A stretch of 64,000 bases of DNA from Desertimonas sp963733085 (lineage in GTDB: Bacteria; Actinomycetota; Acidimicrobiia; Acidimicrobiales; Ilumatobacteraceae), in the NCBI GenBank assembly GCA_963733085.1, contig CAVTBY010000007.1, positions 1-64,000 of the forward strand, in the 5' to 3' direction. A program made the translations under genes and the position numbers. Below the pieces are notes generated by a model, which searched no databases, was not told the origin of the DNA, and saw only the letters and a list, made by a program, of their open reading frames with translations. This document shows, in pieces, positions 8,805-18,105 of this stretch (position 1 is its first letter; the number at the start of each line of letters is the position of its first letter).

Positions 8805-10211
8805 ATGAACCTTCCCACGTCACGCCCCCGTGGACATGTCCGCCGCGTCGCCATCGGCGTCGGCGTGCTGTCCCTCGTTCCCATCGGTCTGAGCACTGCC
8901 CAGGCCGCGCCACCCGCCGCGCCGACTAGCGACGGCACGACGCTGTACTCGGTCGATCTCGAGTCCGGAGCGGCCACCGCTCTCGGCAGCGTCGGCTCGG
9001 GATTGCAGCTCGTCGGTCTGGCGATATCCCCCGATGTCGGCAACGTTTACGGGCTCACCGATGCCGGCGAGCTGGCGACGTTCTCCGTCGACGACCTGAC
9101 CGCGGTCACGACCGCCCCGCTCACCGGGGTCGACGGCAGCGATCCGCTTGTCGGCATCGACCGCCGTCCCGCTGACGGCAGCATCGTCGGGATCAGCCAG
9201 GGCGGCATCGTGTACACGATCGACGTCGACGGTGCAGCCGCCACAGCTGTCGGCGCGGCGATCGATCCGGCGCTCGAGTCACCGGCGGTCGGGTTCGACT
9301 TCAACCCAACCGTTGACCGCATCCGCGTCGGGGCCAGCACGGGCCAGAACCTGCGCCTCAACCCGGACACCGGCGCCGTCGGCCAGAACCCCGACACCGG
9401 TGCGCCGACGATCGACGGCAAGCTCGCCTTCGCCGAGGGCGACATCTACGCCGGGACGGCGCCTCAGGTCGTCGGTGCGGCGTACACCAACTCCGTCGCC
9501 GGTGCAACGCGCACGCAGCTCTTTGTCGTCGACGCGGCGACCGGCGCGCTGGCGCTCCAGGCGCCACCGAACGACGGAATCCTCAACACGGTTGGCGCCC
9601 TCGGCGTCGACCTTCCCGACTCGGTGTCGTTCGACATCGCCGCCAACGGTGACGCTCTGCTCGCGGTCCCGTCCGCGGCGTTCGGTGCCACTGCGGACGC
9701 GCCGGCGACCCTGACGTCCGGCCCCGGCTGCGCTGCCGTGCCGACCGACGGTGAGGGCAGCTTCGAAGGCATGGCCGACGATCCCGCTGCCACCGCGGCG
9801 AGCAACAACCCGCAGCTGTCCACGCTCGCATCAGCGGTGGAGGCCGCCGGGCTCACCGACACGCTGAACGGCGAAGGTCCGTTCACGATCTTCGCCCCGT
9901 CGAACTCGGCATTCGGGAAGATCCCGCCGGCCGACCTCGAGGGCGTGCTCGCCGACCCCGAGGGCGTGCTCACCGACATCCTCACGCTGCACGTCATCGC
10001 CGGCCAGCAGCTGTCGTCAAGCGACCTCGTCGAGGCCGGAACCGTCGACACACTCAACGGGACGGTGACGATCGATCAGTTCGGTGACCGAGTGACCGTC
10101 GACGCCGGCAGCGGCCAGGCGATCGTCGTGTGCGGTGACATCCAGACGGCCAACGCCACCGTTCACATCATCGACTCCGTGCTGCTCCCCGGCAGCATGG
10201 TCAGCGGCTGA
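8805..10211 (+). CDS. secreted DUF4394 + fasciclin (FAS1) domain protein
   Basis: A 468-residue exported protein. A signal peptide covers residues 1-35 (twin-arginine-like start, cleavage near AQAAPP). Residues about 45-300 match DUF4394, a beta-propeller-like domain; GFDFNPTVDRIRV and GQNLRLNPDTGAV are typical. A FAS1 adhesion domain fills about 325-465, with FTIFAPSNSAFGKIP and HIIDSVLLP. The fasciclin part closely resembles the protein at 58463-59089, including the GPGCAAVP/GEGS lead-in. Its candidate promoter suggests control by the ECF sigma factor encoded 50 kb away. It converges on the iolE-like gene and overlaps its end by 11 bp. Likely a cell-surface protein; ligand unknown. Confidence 0.85.
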   Translation: MNLPTSRPRGHVRRVAIGVGVLSLVPIGLSTAQAAPPAAPTSDGTTLYSVDLESGAATALGSVGSGLQLVGLAISPDVGNVYGLTDAGELATFSVDDLTAVTTAPLTGVDGSDPLVGIDRRPADGSIVGISQGGIVYTIDVDGAAATAVGAAIDPALESPAVGFDFNPTVDRIRVGASTGQNLRLNPDTGAVGQNPDTGAPTIDGKLAFAEGDIYAGTAPQVVGAAYTNSVAGATRTQLFVVDAATGALALQAPPNDGILNTVGALGVDLPDSVSFDIAANGDALLAVPSAAFGATADAPATLTSGPGCAAVPTDGEGSFEGMADDPAATAASNNPQLSTLASAVEAAGLTDTLNGEGPFTIFAPSNSAFGKIPPADLEGVLADPEGVLTDILTLHVIAGQQLSSSDLVEAGTVDTLNGTVTIDQFGDRVTVDAGSGQAIVVCGDIQTANATVHIIDSVLLPGSMVSG

Positions 10212-11075
10212 GATAGTCCAAGCTCACGCGAGCCGCCTCCACTGGCCCGGTGCCGGGAGGCGGCTCCGCCGCGCCAAGGTCTGTGTCCTGCTCGAGCACG
10301 TACCACCCGGTGTAGCCGGCGGTCTCGAGCGTGTCGACTGTCTCTCGGATCGGCGCGTCGCCCTCGCCGAGCGGGCAGAACAGCCCGGCGGTCACGCCGG
10401 CCCGGATCGACAGGTCGCCGCGGCCGACCCGGGCGGCGATGTCGCCCCGCACGTCCTTGAGGTGGGCGTGGACGACGCGATCCCCGGCGTCGACGGCGAA
10501 CTTCGCCGGGTCGTAGCCACCGATCAGCAGGTGCCCGGTGTCGAGGCACCAGCGAACGTCCGAGCGCTCGAGCACGGTGCCCACGTCGGCGGCGGTCTCG
10601 ACAAGCGTGCCGACGTGCGGGTGCAACGCCTGGGTGAGGCCGTACTCCGCGCACAAACCGTCGAGCTCGCCGAGCATGCCGACGAGGTGCTTCCACTGCG
10701 ACGTCGGACAGCTCGAACCGCGGCGCCCAGCCCTCGTCGACCACCACCGCCGTGACGAACATCGTCGCCCCCGCCGCGGCGAACAGCTCGGCGGTCGAAC
10801 GAGCCTCAGCGAGCGTGGCCTCGCGCTGGGCGGGGTCGTGGAGCACGAGCGGGACGAATCCCCCGATCAGCGACATGGAATTGCGCTCGAGGATGGCGAC
10901 GCAGCTCTTCCGGGTCGCCGGGCAGAAAGCCCGGAGCACCGAGCTCTGTGGCCGTGATGCCGAGCGAGCGCATCTCCCCCAGCACACGGTCGGCGGACAG
11001 CATCACGCCCCACCCGGGCACCTCGCAGACGCCCCAGGTGATCGGCGCGCCAGCGATCCGGTCGGGTGAGATCAC
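10201..11075 (-). CDS. iolE: inosose dehydratase-like sugar isomerase, two frameshifts
   Basis: A TIM-barrel protein of the IolE family, which dehydrates 2-keto-myo-inositol. The N-terminus PITWGVCEVPGWGV, then GGFVPLVLHDP, HPHVGTLVETA, CLDTGHLLIGG and HLKDV follow IolE closely. They are spread over three frames: breaks near 10909 (CTG C GTC) and 10700 (GTC G CAG) each look like one extra base. The GTG at 11075 overlaps the pepA stop as GTGA. It supplies the step missing from the iol run at 1-5593 but lies apart from it, behind pepA. Substrate assignment rests on homology and proximity. Confidence 0.8.
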
Positions 11076-12630
11076 GGCTTGGTGATGTTCGTCGCCAGGT
11101 CGATCAGCAGGCGGGTGCCGTAGCCGGTGGCGCCCTTCGAGCGCCACGACTCGTCGGCGTCGACCTTCATCGTCGGGGCGATGTCGAGGTGCGCCCACGG
11201 GACGTCGCCGACGAACTCGCTGAGGAAGACGGCAGCGGTGATCGATCCGCCGTACGGGACAGCCGATGTTCTTGAGGTCGGCGACGTCGGAGTCGAGCAG
11301 CTTGCGGTACCGCTTGGTCTCCAGCGGGAGCTGCCAGGCTGGCTCGTCCGTCGACTCGGCGGCGGCCCGGACCTGGTCGATCAACGCCTGGTCGTTGCCG
11401 AGCACGCCGGCGTAGCCGAGGCCCAAGGCCACGAGGGCGGCACCAGTGAGGGTGGCGATGTCGACGATCGCGTCGGGCTCCTCCTCGACGGCGAGGGTCA
11501 GCCCGTCGGCGAGCACGAGACGGCCTTCGGCGTCGGTGTTGTGGACCTCGACCGTCTTGCCACCGTGGATGTGCAGCACGTCGCCGAGCTTCGTCGCCGA
11601 GCCCGAGGGCATGTTGTCGGTGCACATCAAGAACCCCGTCACCGCGTTGCGGCAGCCGAGGGCTCGGAGGGCGGTCATCGTCGCCAGCACGGCGGCGGCC
11701 CCGGACATGTCCATCTTCATCGCCGCGTGCATCGGGTCGCTCGGCTTCAGGCTGATGCCACCGGAGTCGTACATGATCCCCTTGCCGACGAGGGCGAGGT
11801 GAGCGCCGCCCTGCGCCGCCCGCTTCGGGCGGTAGGTCAGCTTGATCATGCACGGCGGCTCGCTGCTCCCGGCGTTGACGCCGAGGAGACCTCCACAGCC
11901 GAGCTCGGCGAGGCGGTCGACGTCGAAGACCTCGACGCCGAGCGCCGGTGTCCTTGCCGATCTCGGCGGCGAGCGCGGCGAGGCGGGTGGCGGTGAGGTG
12001 GCTCGGCGGCGAGTTGGCGAGGTCGCGGGCGAGGATCGCCGCCCGGGAGGTCGTGCGGCCGCGGGCGATGCCAGTCTCGACGGCGCGCTGACGCTCGGCG
12101 GGCGCGACGAGCGTCAACGAGTGCAGCGGCGACTTGTCGCCGTCGGACTTCAGCGACTCGAAGCGATAGCGGGCGAGCACGACACCTTCGACGACCGCCT
12201 GCGCCGCCGCCGCGGTATCGCCGGCCGCGTCCGGCAGGTTCGTCGCCAGCGTGGCGTGCTTGGGCACGGCCCGGGCGAAGGCGGCGGCCGCGTCGCGCAG
12301 CTCGGCGAGCGACAGCTGGCCGGCGCCCGTGCCAATGGCGACGAGATCGGGCCCATCGCGGCGCGGGATCACGAGCGTCTGGCCGGACTTGCCGTCGAAG
12401 CCGAGGGCGGCGAGCGTGGCCCGATCGACACCGAGTTGCCGCGGCACCGTCCCCTTCTCGCCGACGCCGAGACCCACCGCGCCGGCGGAGGCCGGCGCCG
12501 AGCGGGCGACGCCGACGGTGAGATCGGCGGCCCGACGCCAGGACGGCGCCGGATCGAACCAGCTGAGGTCGCGGCTCACCCTGGTGAGCGGTCCACGGCC
12601 GGCGGCGAGGGAATCGGTCTTCGCTGACAT
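11072..12630 (-). CDS. pepA: leucyl aminopeptidase (M17), two frameshifts
   Basis: A cytosolic metallo-aminopeptidase removing N-terminal residues from peptides. The catalytic segments are clear: KGIMYDSGGISLKP, MKMDMSGAAAV and the M17 signature NTDAEGRLVLAD near 11530. The reading frame breaks twice: near 11946 (one extra base before CTCGGCGTC) and near 11263 (one C too many in CCC before GTACGGCGG). Corrected, it is about 519 residues, normal for the family. The start at 12630 begins MSAKTDS. It is followed by the iolE-like gene with a GTGA overlap. Confidence 0.88.
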
Positions 12631-12667
12631 CGCCCTCCAGTCTGGCGCGGGTCCTCACCGCTCACTC

Positions 12668-12729
12668 ATCGGAGTGTTTGCTGCATCGGAGTGTTTGCTG
12701 CGGGGCGTGTCGACACCAAACACTCCGAT
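12668..12729. repeat. palindromic intergenic repeat, family B copy 1
   Basis: ATCGGAGTGTTTG occurs twice as a direct repeat (12668-12680, 12685-12697) and once inverted as CAAACACTCCGAT (12717-12729). It lies between the divergent pepA and metH genes, so it could carry regulatory sites. A related element with the same two-direct-plus-one-inverted plan is at 20121-20183. Confidence 0.7.
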
Positions 12730-12777
12730 CCAATGTCACTCGGGCCGATCGAGGCCCGCCGATAGCGTTGACGAACA

Positions 12778-15700
12778 ATGACCCGCCAGCCCTACCTCGA
12801 TGCCGTTGCCGAACGGGTCGTCGTCCTCGACGGCGCGTTCGGCACGTACATCCAGGGTCTCGATCTCTCCGCCGACGACTTCGGCGGCGAGGCGCTCGAG
12901 GGCTGCAACGAGATGCTGTGCCTCACCCGTCCGGACGTCATCCGCGGCATGCACGCCGCGTTCTTCGACGTCGGCGTCGACGCCGTCGAGACGGCCAGCT
13001 TCGGCAGCTTCTCGACGGTGCTCAACGAGTACGACGTCGCCGACAAGGCCTACGACCTCAACGTCGCCGCCGGCCGTCTCGCCCGGGAGGTCGCCGACGA
13101 GTTCGCCACGGACGGACGGACCCGCTACGTCGCCGGTTCGATCGGGCCCGGCACGAAGCTTCCGAGCCTCGGGCACATCGGCTTCGCCGAGCTCCGCGAC
13201 TCCTACGAGGAGCAGGCCGCCGGACTCCTCGAAGGTGGCGTCGATCTGTTCGTCATCGAGACGTGCATGGACCTCCTCCAGGTCAAGGCGGCGATGATCG
13301 CCTGCCGGCGGGCGATGAAATCGGCGGGCCGCTCTGTGCCGCTGCAGGTCCAGGTGACGATGGAGACGACCGGAAGGATGCTCGTCGGCAGTGAGATCGG
13401 CGCCGCCCTCGTGTCGCTCGGGGCGATGCGCCCCGACGTTCTCGGCATCAACTGCGCCACCGGCCCGGCGGAGATGCAAGAGCACCTGCGCTTCCTCTCC
13501 CAACACTCGCCGCTGCCGATCAGCGTGCTCCCCAACGCCGGACTTGCCGAGCGTCGTCGACGGGCGAACGCACTACGACCTCTCGCCCACCGACCTCGCC
13601 GAGTATCACCGTCGCCACGTCGCCGAGCTCGGCGTGTCGATCGTCGGCGGCTGCTGCGGAACGACCCCGAGCACCTCCGTCACGTCGTCGAGGCTGTCAG
13701 CGGGTTGTCGCCGGCCCCTCGCTCGCCGTCGTTCGAGGCGAGCGTGTCGTCGATCTACAGCCCGGTCGCCCTCGCTCAGGACCTCAGCGTGTTGATGATC
13801 GGCGAGCGCACCAACGCCAACGGGTCCAAGGCGTTCCGCGATGCGATGCTCGAAGGCGACTGGGACACGTGCGTCAAGATGGCCAACGAGCAGATCAAGG
13901 AGGGCGCCCACGTCCTCGACGTCTGCGTCGACTACGTCGGCCGCGACGGCACGCTCGACATGGACGAGATCGCCAAGCGCTTCGCCACGCAGTCCAGCGT
14001 CCCGCTCGTCATCGACTCCACCGAACCGCCGGTGGTCGAGGCGGCGCTCACCCACATCGGCGGGCGGGCGATCCTCAACTCGGCGAACCTCGAGGACGGC
14101 GAGCTGCCTGGGCAGCCGGATGGACCGCGTCTTCTCGCTCGCTCGCGACTACGGCGCCGCGGTGATCTGCCTGCTCATCGACGAGCGCGGCCAGGCCCGC
14201 GACGTCGAGTGGAAGATGGAGGTCGCCCACCGCATCACCGAGATCGCCACCGAGCGCTACGGCTTGCAGCCAAGCGACCTGATCTTCGACGCATTGACGT
14301 TCCCGCTGTCGACGGGCGACGACGACCTGCGCCGCGACGCCATCGCCACGATCGAGGCGATCCGCCGGATCAAGGCGGAGATCCCCGGTGCCTACACGGT
14401 GCTCGGTCTGTCCAACGTCAGCTTCGGCCTGTCACCGGCCGCCCGTCACGCCCTCAACAGCGTGTTCCTCCACGAGTGCGTGGAGGCCGGCCTCGACGCG
14501 GCGATCGTCCACGCCGCCAAGATCGTCCCCCTCAACCGCCTCCCCGCCGAGCAGCGCGACGTGTGCCTCGATCTCGTGTGGGACCGCCGCAAGCCCGCCT
14601 CCGTGGCGAACGGAATGAAGGCCTACGACCCGTTGCAGCAACTGCTCGAGGTGTTCGCCGACGTCAAGTCGACGAAGACCGAGAAACCCGACCGCAGCGG
14701 CATGCCCGTCGACGAGCGACTCAAGGCACGGATCATCGACGGCGATCGCGAGGGCCTCACCGACGACCTCGACGAGGCGATGGCCGGAGGGATGGCCGCT
14801 CTCGACATCGTCAACGACGTGCTCCTCGACGGGATGAAGGTCGTCGGCGAGCTGTTCGGGTCCGGGCAGATGCAGCTTCCGTTCGTGCTGCAATCGGCGG
14901 AGACGATGAAGACGGCGGTCGCCTACCTCGAGCCGCACATGGACCGGGTCGACGGATCGACGTCGAAAGGCAAGCTCGTCATCGGCACGGTGAAGGGCGA
15001 CGTCCACGACATCGGCAAGAACCTCGTCGACATCATCGCCACGAACAACGGCTACGAGGTCCACAACCTCGGCATCAAGGTGCCGATCGGCGAGATGGTG
15101 GCCAAGGTCAAGGAAGTCGATGCCGACGCCTTGGGCATGAGCGGCCTGCTCGTCAAGTCGACGCTGATCATGCGCGACAACCTCGAGGAGTTGAACACGC
15201 TCGGCCTCAGCGAGATCCCCGTGCTGCTCGGCGGCGCCGCCCTCACCCGCCGCTACGTCGAGCGCGACCTGCGCGAGATCTACGAGGGCCGACTGTTCTA
15301 CGGCAAGGATGCGTTCGAAGGGCTGTCGACGCTCGACGCCCTGATGACGATGAAGCGCAGCGGAGAGTGGGATCCAGACTTCGGACGAGTGCCGACCGGA
15401 CGGCAACTCCCGGAGCGAACCGCCACCGCCGACACCGCTGTGGTCGAGATACCGAGGCGATCGCCGACGGTGGCCATCGACAACGAGGTCTTCACTCCCC
15501 CGTTCCTCGGTTCCCGAGTCGTCAAGGGCATCTCGCTCGACGAGATCGCCGCCTTCGTCAACGAGACCGCGCTGTACCGCAACCAGTGGCAATTCCGCCC
15601 CGATCGGGTCACCGGTGACGACGGCGCCGAGCGGCCGGAGAACGACGACGAGTTCAAGGCGCGCATTCGCACCACGTTCCGCGAGCAGCTCGCCGCTGCG

Positions 15701-16309
15701 AAGGCGTCTGGCGTGCTCGTTCCCCAGCTCGTCTACGGGTACTTCCCGGCCAACGGCGACGGCGACGACCTAGTCGTGTGGACGGACGAGTCACGAACCA
15801 CCGAGGCGGCGCGCTTCCACTACCCGCGACAGCGCGTCGAGCCGTTCTTGTGCATCGCCGACTTCTTCCGCCCGATCGAATCGGGTGAGGCGGACTACGC
15901 CGCCTTCCACATCGTCTCGATGGGCTCGGCCGTGAGCGAAGAGACGGCCCGTCTGTTCGCCGGCAACGAGTACCAGCGCTACCTGCTGTTGCACGGGCTC
16001 GGCGTCGAGATGGCCGAGGCCCTCGCCGAGTACTGGCACAAGCGGATCCGCGAGGAGTGGGGTTTCGTCGCCGAGGACGGCCCGACGCTGGGCGGGTTGT
16101 TCCGTCAGCAGTACCGCGGCGGACGGTACTCGTGGGGCTACCCGGCGTGCCCGGACCTCGAGGACAACGCCACAGTGGCCAAACTGCTCGGCGCCGACCG
16201 GCTCGGCATCGACGTCAGCGAGGACACCGGCTGGCAGTACCACCCCGAACAGACGACCTCGGCGATCATCTGCCATCACCCGCAAGCGAAGTACTTCGTC
16301 GCCCGGTGA
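12778..16309 (+). CDS. metH: cobalamin-dependent methionine synthase, three frameshifts
   Basis: Transfers a methyl group from methyltetrahydrofolate through cobalamin to homocysteine. Domain order is complete: homocysteine domain with zinc motifs GINC and GGCCGTTP, folate domain (MIGERTNANGSKAF), cap and B12 domain with DVHDIGKN near 15005, and the C-terminal reactivation domain ending YFVAR. Corrected length is about 1,177 residues. Breaks occur near 13554 (extra T in GGACTTG), 13667 (a C missing from ACCCCG) and 14111 (one extra base at GGGCAG). Three independent lesions in an essential-type enzyme argue for sequence error. No B12 riboswitch was recognised in the 147-nt upstream gap. Confidence 0.93.
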
Positions 16310-16315
16310 AGAACG

Positions 16316-16363
16316 ACCGATGGGTGTTTTCGTGACGGAACGGTCATGAGAACACCCATCGGT
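16316..16363. repeat. 48-nt palindromic element, family C copy 1
   Basis: ACCGATGGGTGTT and its complement enclose an inner stem and the core GACGGAACGGTC. It starts 7 nt after the metH stop and lies before the ABC exporter genes. Copies at 45048-45095 and 54899-54946 have the same 48-nt length and the same loop. The inner stem differs here (TTCGTGAC with GTCATGAG) but still pairs with two G-U pairs. Confidence 0.8.
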
Positions 16364-16377
16364 CGCGCTCGACGTCG

Positions 16378-18105
16378 ATGCTGATCTCGCTGATCGTCCA
16401 GGCGGTGCGGCCGTACCGGCGGCGCGTCGGGCTGATCATCGTCCTCCAGGCCATCGCCACGATCGCGTCGCTGCAGCTGCCGAGCCTCAACGCCGACATC
16501 ATCGACAACGGCGTGGCCACTGGCGACACCGGCTACATCGTCGCCGCCGGCGGACGCATGCTCCTGCTCACCCTCGTGCAGATCGTCGCGTCGATCACCG
16601 CCACCTGGTTCAGCGCCGGCGTCGCGATGGGCGCCGGGCGAGACCTCCGCGCCGGCATCTTCCACCACGTGGGGACGTTCTCGGCCCGCGAGATGGGTCG
16701 CTTTGGCGCGGCCTCGCTGATCACCCGCAACACCAACGACGTGCAGCAGGTTCAGATGCTCGTGCTGATGACGTTCACGATGCTCGTGATGGCCCCGATC
16801 ATGGCCGTCGGGGGGATCGTGATGGCGATGCGAGAGGGCTTCGCCTTGTCCTGGCTGTTACTCGTCAGCGTGCCAGCGCTCGTCCTCGCCGTCACGTTCA
16901 TCGTCAGCCGGATGATTCCGGGCTTCCGCAAGGTGCAGGAGCGCACCGACGACGTCAACCGCGTGCTGCGCGAGCAGATCGCGGGAATTCGCGTCGTCCG
17001 GGCGTTCGTGCGCGAGGACAGCGAGGCGGACCGTTTCGGCACGTCCAACGACCAACTCACGGACGCCGCCATCTGGGTCGGCCAGTGGATGGCCCTGATG
17101 TTCCCGACCGTGATGTTCGTGTTCAACGTGTCGAGTGTCGCCGTGTTGTGGTTCGGGGCCGGCCCGGTCGACGACGGGTCGCTGCAGATCGGCTCGCTCA
17201 CCGCCTTCCTCAGCTACCTCATGCAGATCCTCATGGCGGTGATGATGGCGACGTTCGTGGCGGTCATGGCGCCGCGGGCCGCAGTGTCGGCCGATCGAAT
17301 CGGCGAAGTCCTCGACACGGCGTCCTCGGTCGTGCCTCCCGAGCACCCAGTCACCGATGTCGCCCTGCACGGGCACGTCGAGCTGCGCGATGTGACGTTC
17401 TGCTACCCGGGAGCGGAGGTTCCCGTGCTGCGGGGCGTCTCGTTTGCCGTCGAACCGGGCAAGACGACTGCCATCGTCGGCAGCACCGGAGCCGGCAAGA
17501 CGACACTCGTCAACCTCATCCCCCGCCTGTTCGACGTGACCGGAGGCGCCGTCCTCGTCGATGGCGTCGACGTGCGCGAGCTCGACGAGGAGCTGCTGTG
17601 GAGCCGGATCGGGATGGTGCCCCAGAGCGCCTACCTGTTCAGCGGCACGATCGCCAGCAACCTGCGATACGGCCGGCCGGACGCCACCGATGAGGAGATG
17701 TGGGATGCGCTCGACGTGGCCCAGGCGGGCGACTTCGTGCGGGCGCTCCCGGACGGGCTCGACGCGTCCGTCGCCCAGGGCGGCACGAACCTCTCCGGTG
17801 GGCAACGGCAGCGGTTGGCGATCGCCAGGGCACTGATCCGCCGGCCGGAGATCTATGTGTTCGACGACGCCTTCTCGGCGCTCGATCTCGGCACCGACGC
17901 CCGGCTGCGCGCCGCCCTCGCTCCACGGATCCGCGACGCCGCAGTGATCATCGTCGCCCAGCGCGTGTCGACGATCGTCGGGGCCGACGAGATCGTCGTC
18001 CTCGAGGACGGTCTCGTCGTCGGCATCGGAACGCACGACGAGTTGCTCGCTAGTTGCCCTACCTACGTCGAGATCGTCGAATCGCAGGCCAGCGTGGCGG
18101 CGTGA
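16378..18105 (+). CDS. ABC exporter half-transporter, degenerate ATP site subunit
   Basis: A 575-residue permease-ATPase fusion: six membrane helices in residues 1-300, then an ATPase domain. Walker A is GSTGAGKTT and the signature is canonical LSGGQ. The Walker B tail reads VFDDAFSALD, with Asp in place of the catalytic Glu, and the H-loop reads VAQRVSTI, with Gln in place of His. This is the pattern of the weak subunit of heterodimeric exporters such as TM287/288 or BmrCD. The partner follows with a GTGA overlap. The exported substrate is unknown; drugs, lipids or peptides are possible. Confidence 0.9.
   Translation: MLISLIVQAVRPYRRRVGLIIVLQAIATIASLQLPSLNADIIDNGVATGDTGYIVAAGGRMLLLTLVQIVASITATWFSAGVAMGAGRDLRAGIFHHVGTFSAREMGRFGAASLITRNTNDVQQVQMLVLMTFTMLVMAPIMAVGGIVMAMREGFALSWLLLVSVPALVLAVTFIVSRMIPGFRKVQERTDDVNRVLREQIAGIRVVRAFVREDSEADRFGTSNDQLTDAAIWVGQWMALMFPTVMFVFNVSSVAVLWFGAGPVDDGSLQIGSLTAFLSYLMQILMAVMMATFVAVMAPRAAVSADRIGEVLDTASSVVPPEHPVTDVALHGHVELRDVTFCYPGAEVPVLRGVSFAVEPGKTTAIVGSTGAGKTTLVNLIPRLFDVTGGAVLVDGVDVRELDEELLWSRIGMVPQSAYLFSGTIASNLRYGRPDATDEEMWDALDVAQAGDFVRALPDGLDASVAQGGTNLSGGQRQRLAIARALIRRPEIYVFDDAFSALDLGTDARLRAALAPRIRDAAVIIVAQRVSTIVGADEIVVLEDGLVVGIGTHDELLASCPTYVEIVESQASVAA

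Noticed and set aside
12631..12777. Cobalamin riboswitch upstream of metH
   Set aside because: The gap is only 147 nt and is mostly the family B palindrome. No B12-box-like sequence was seen.
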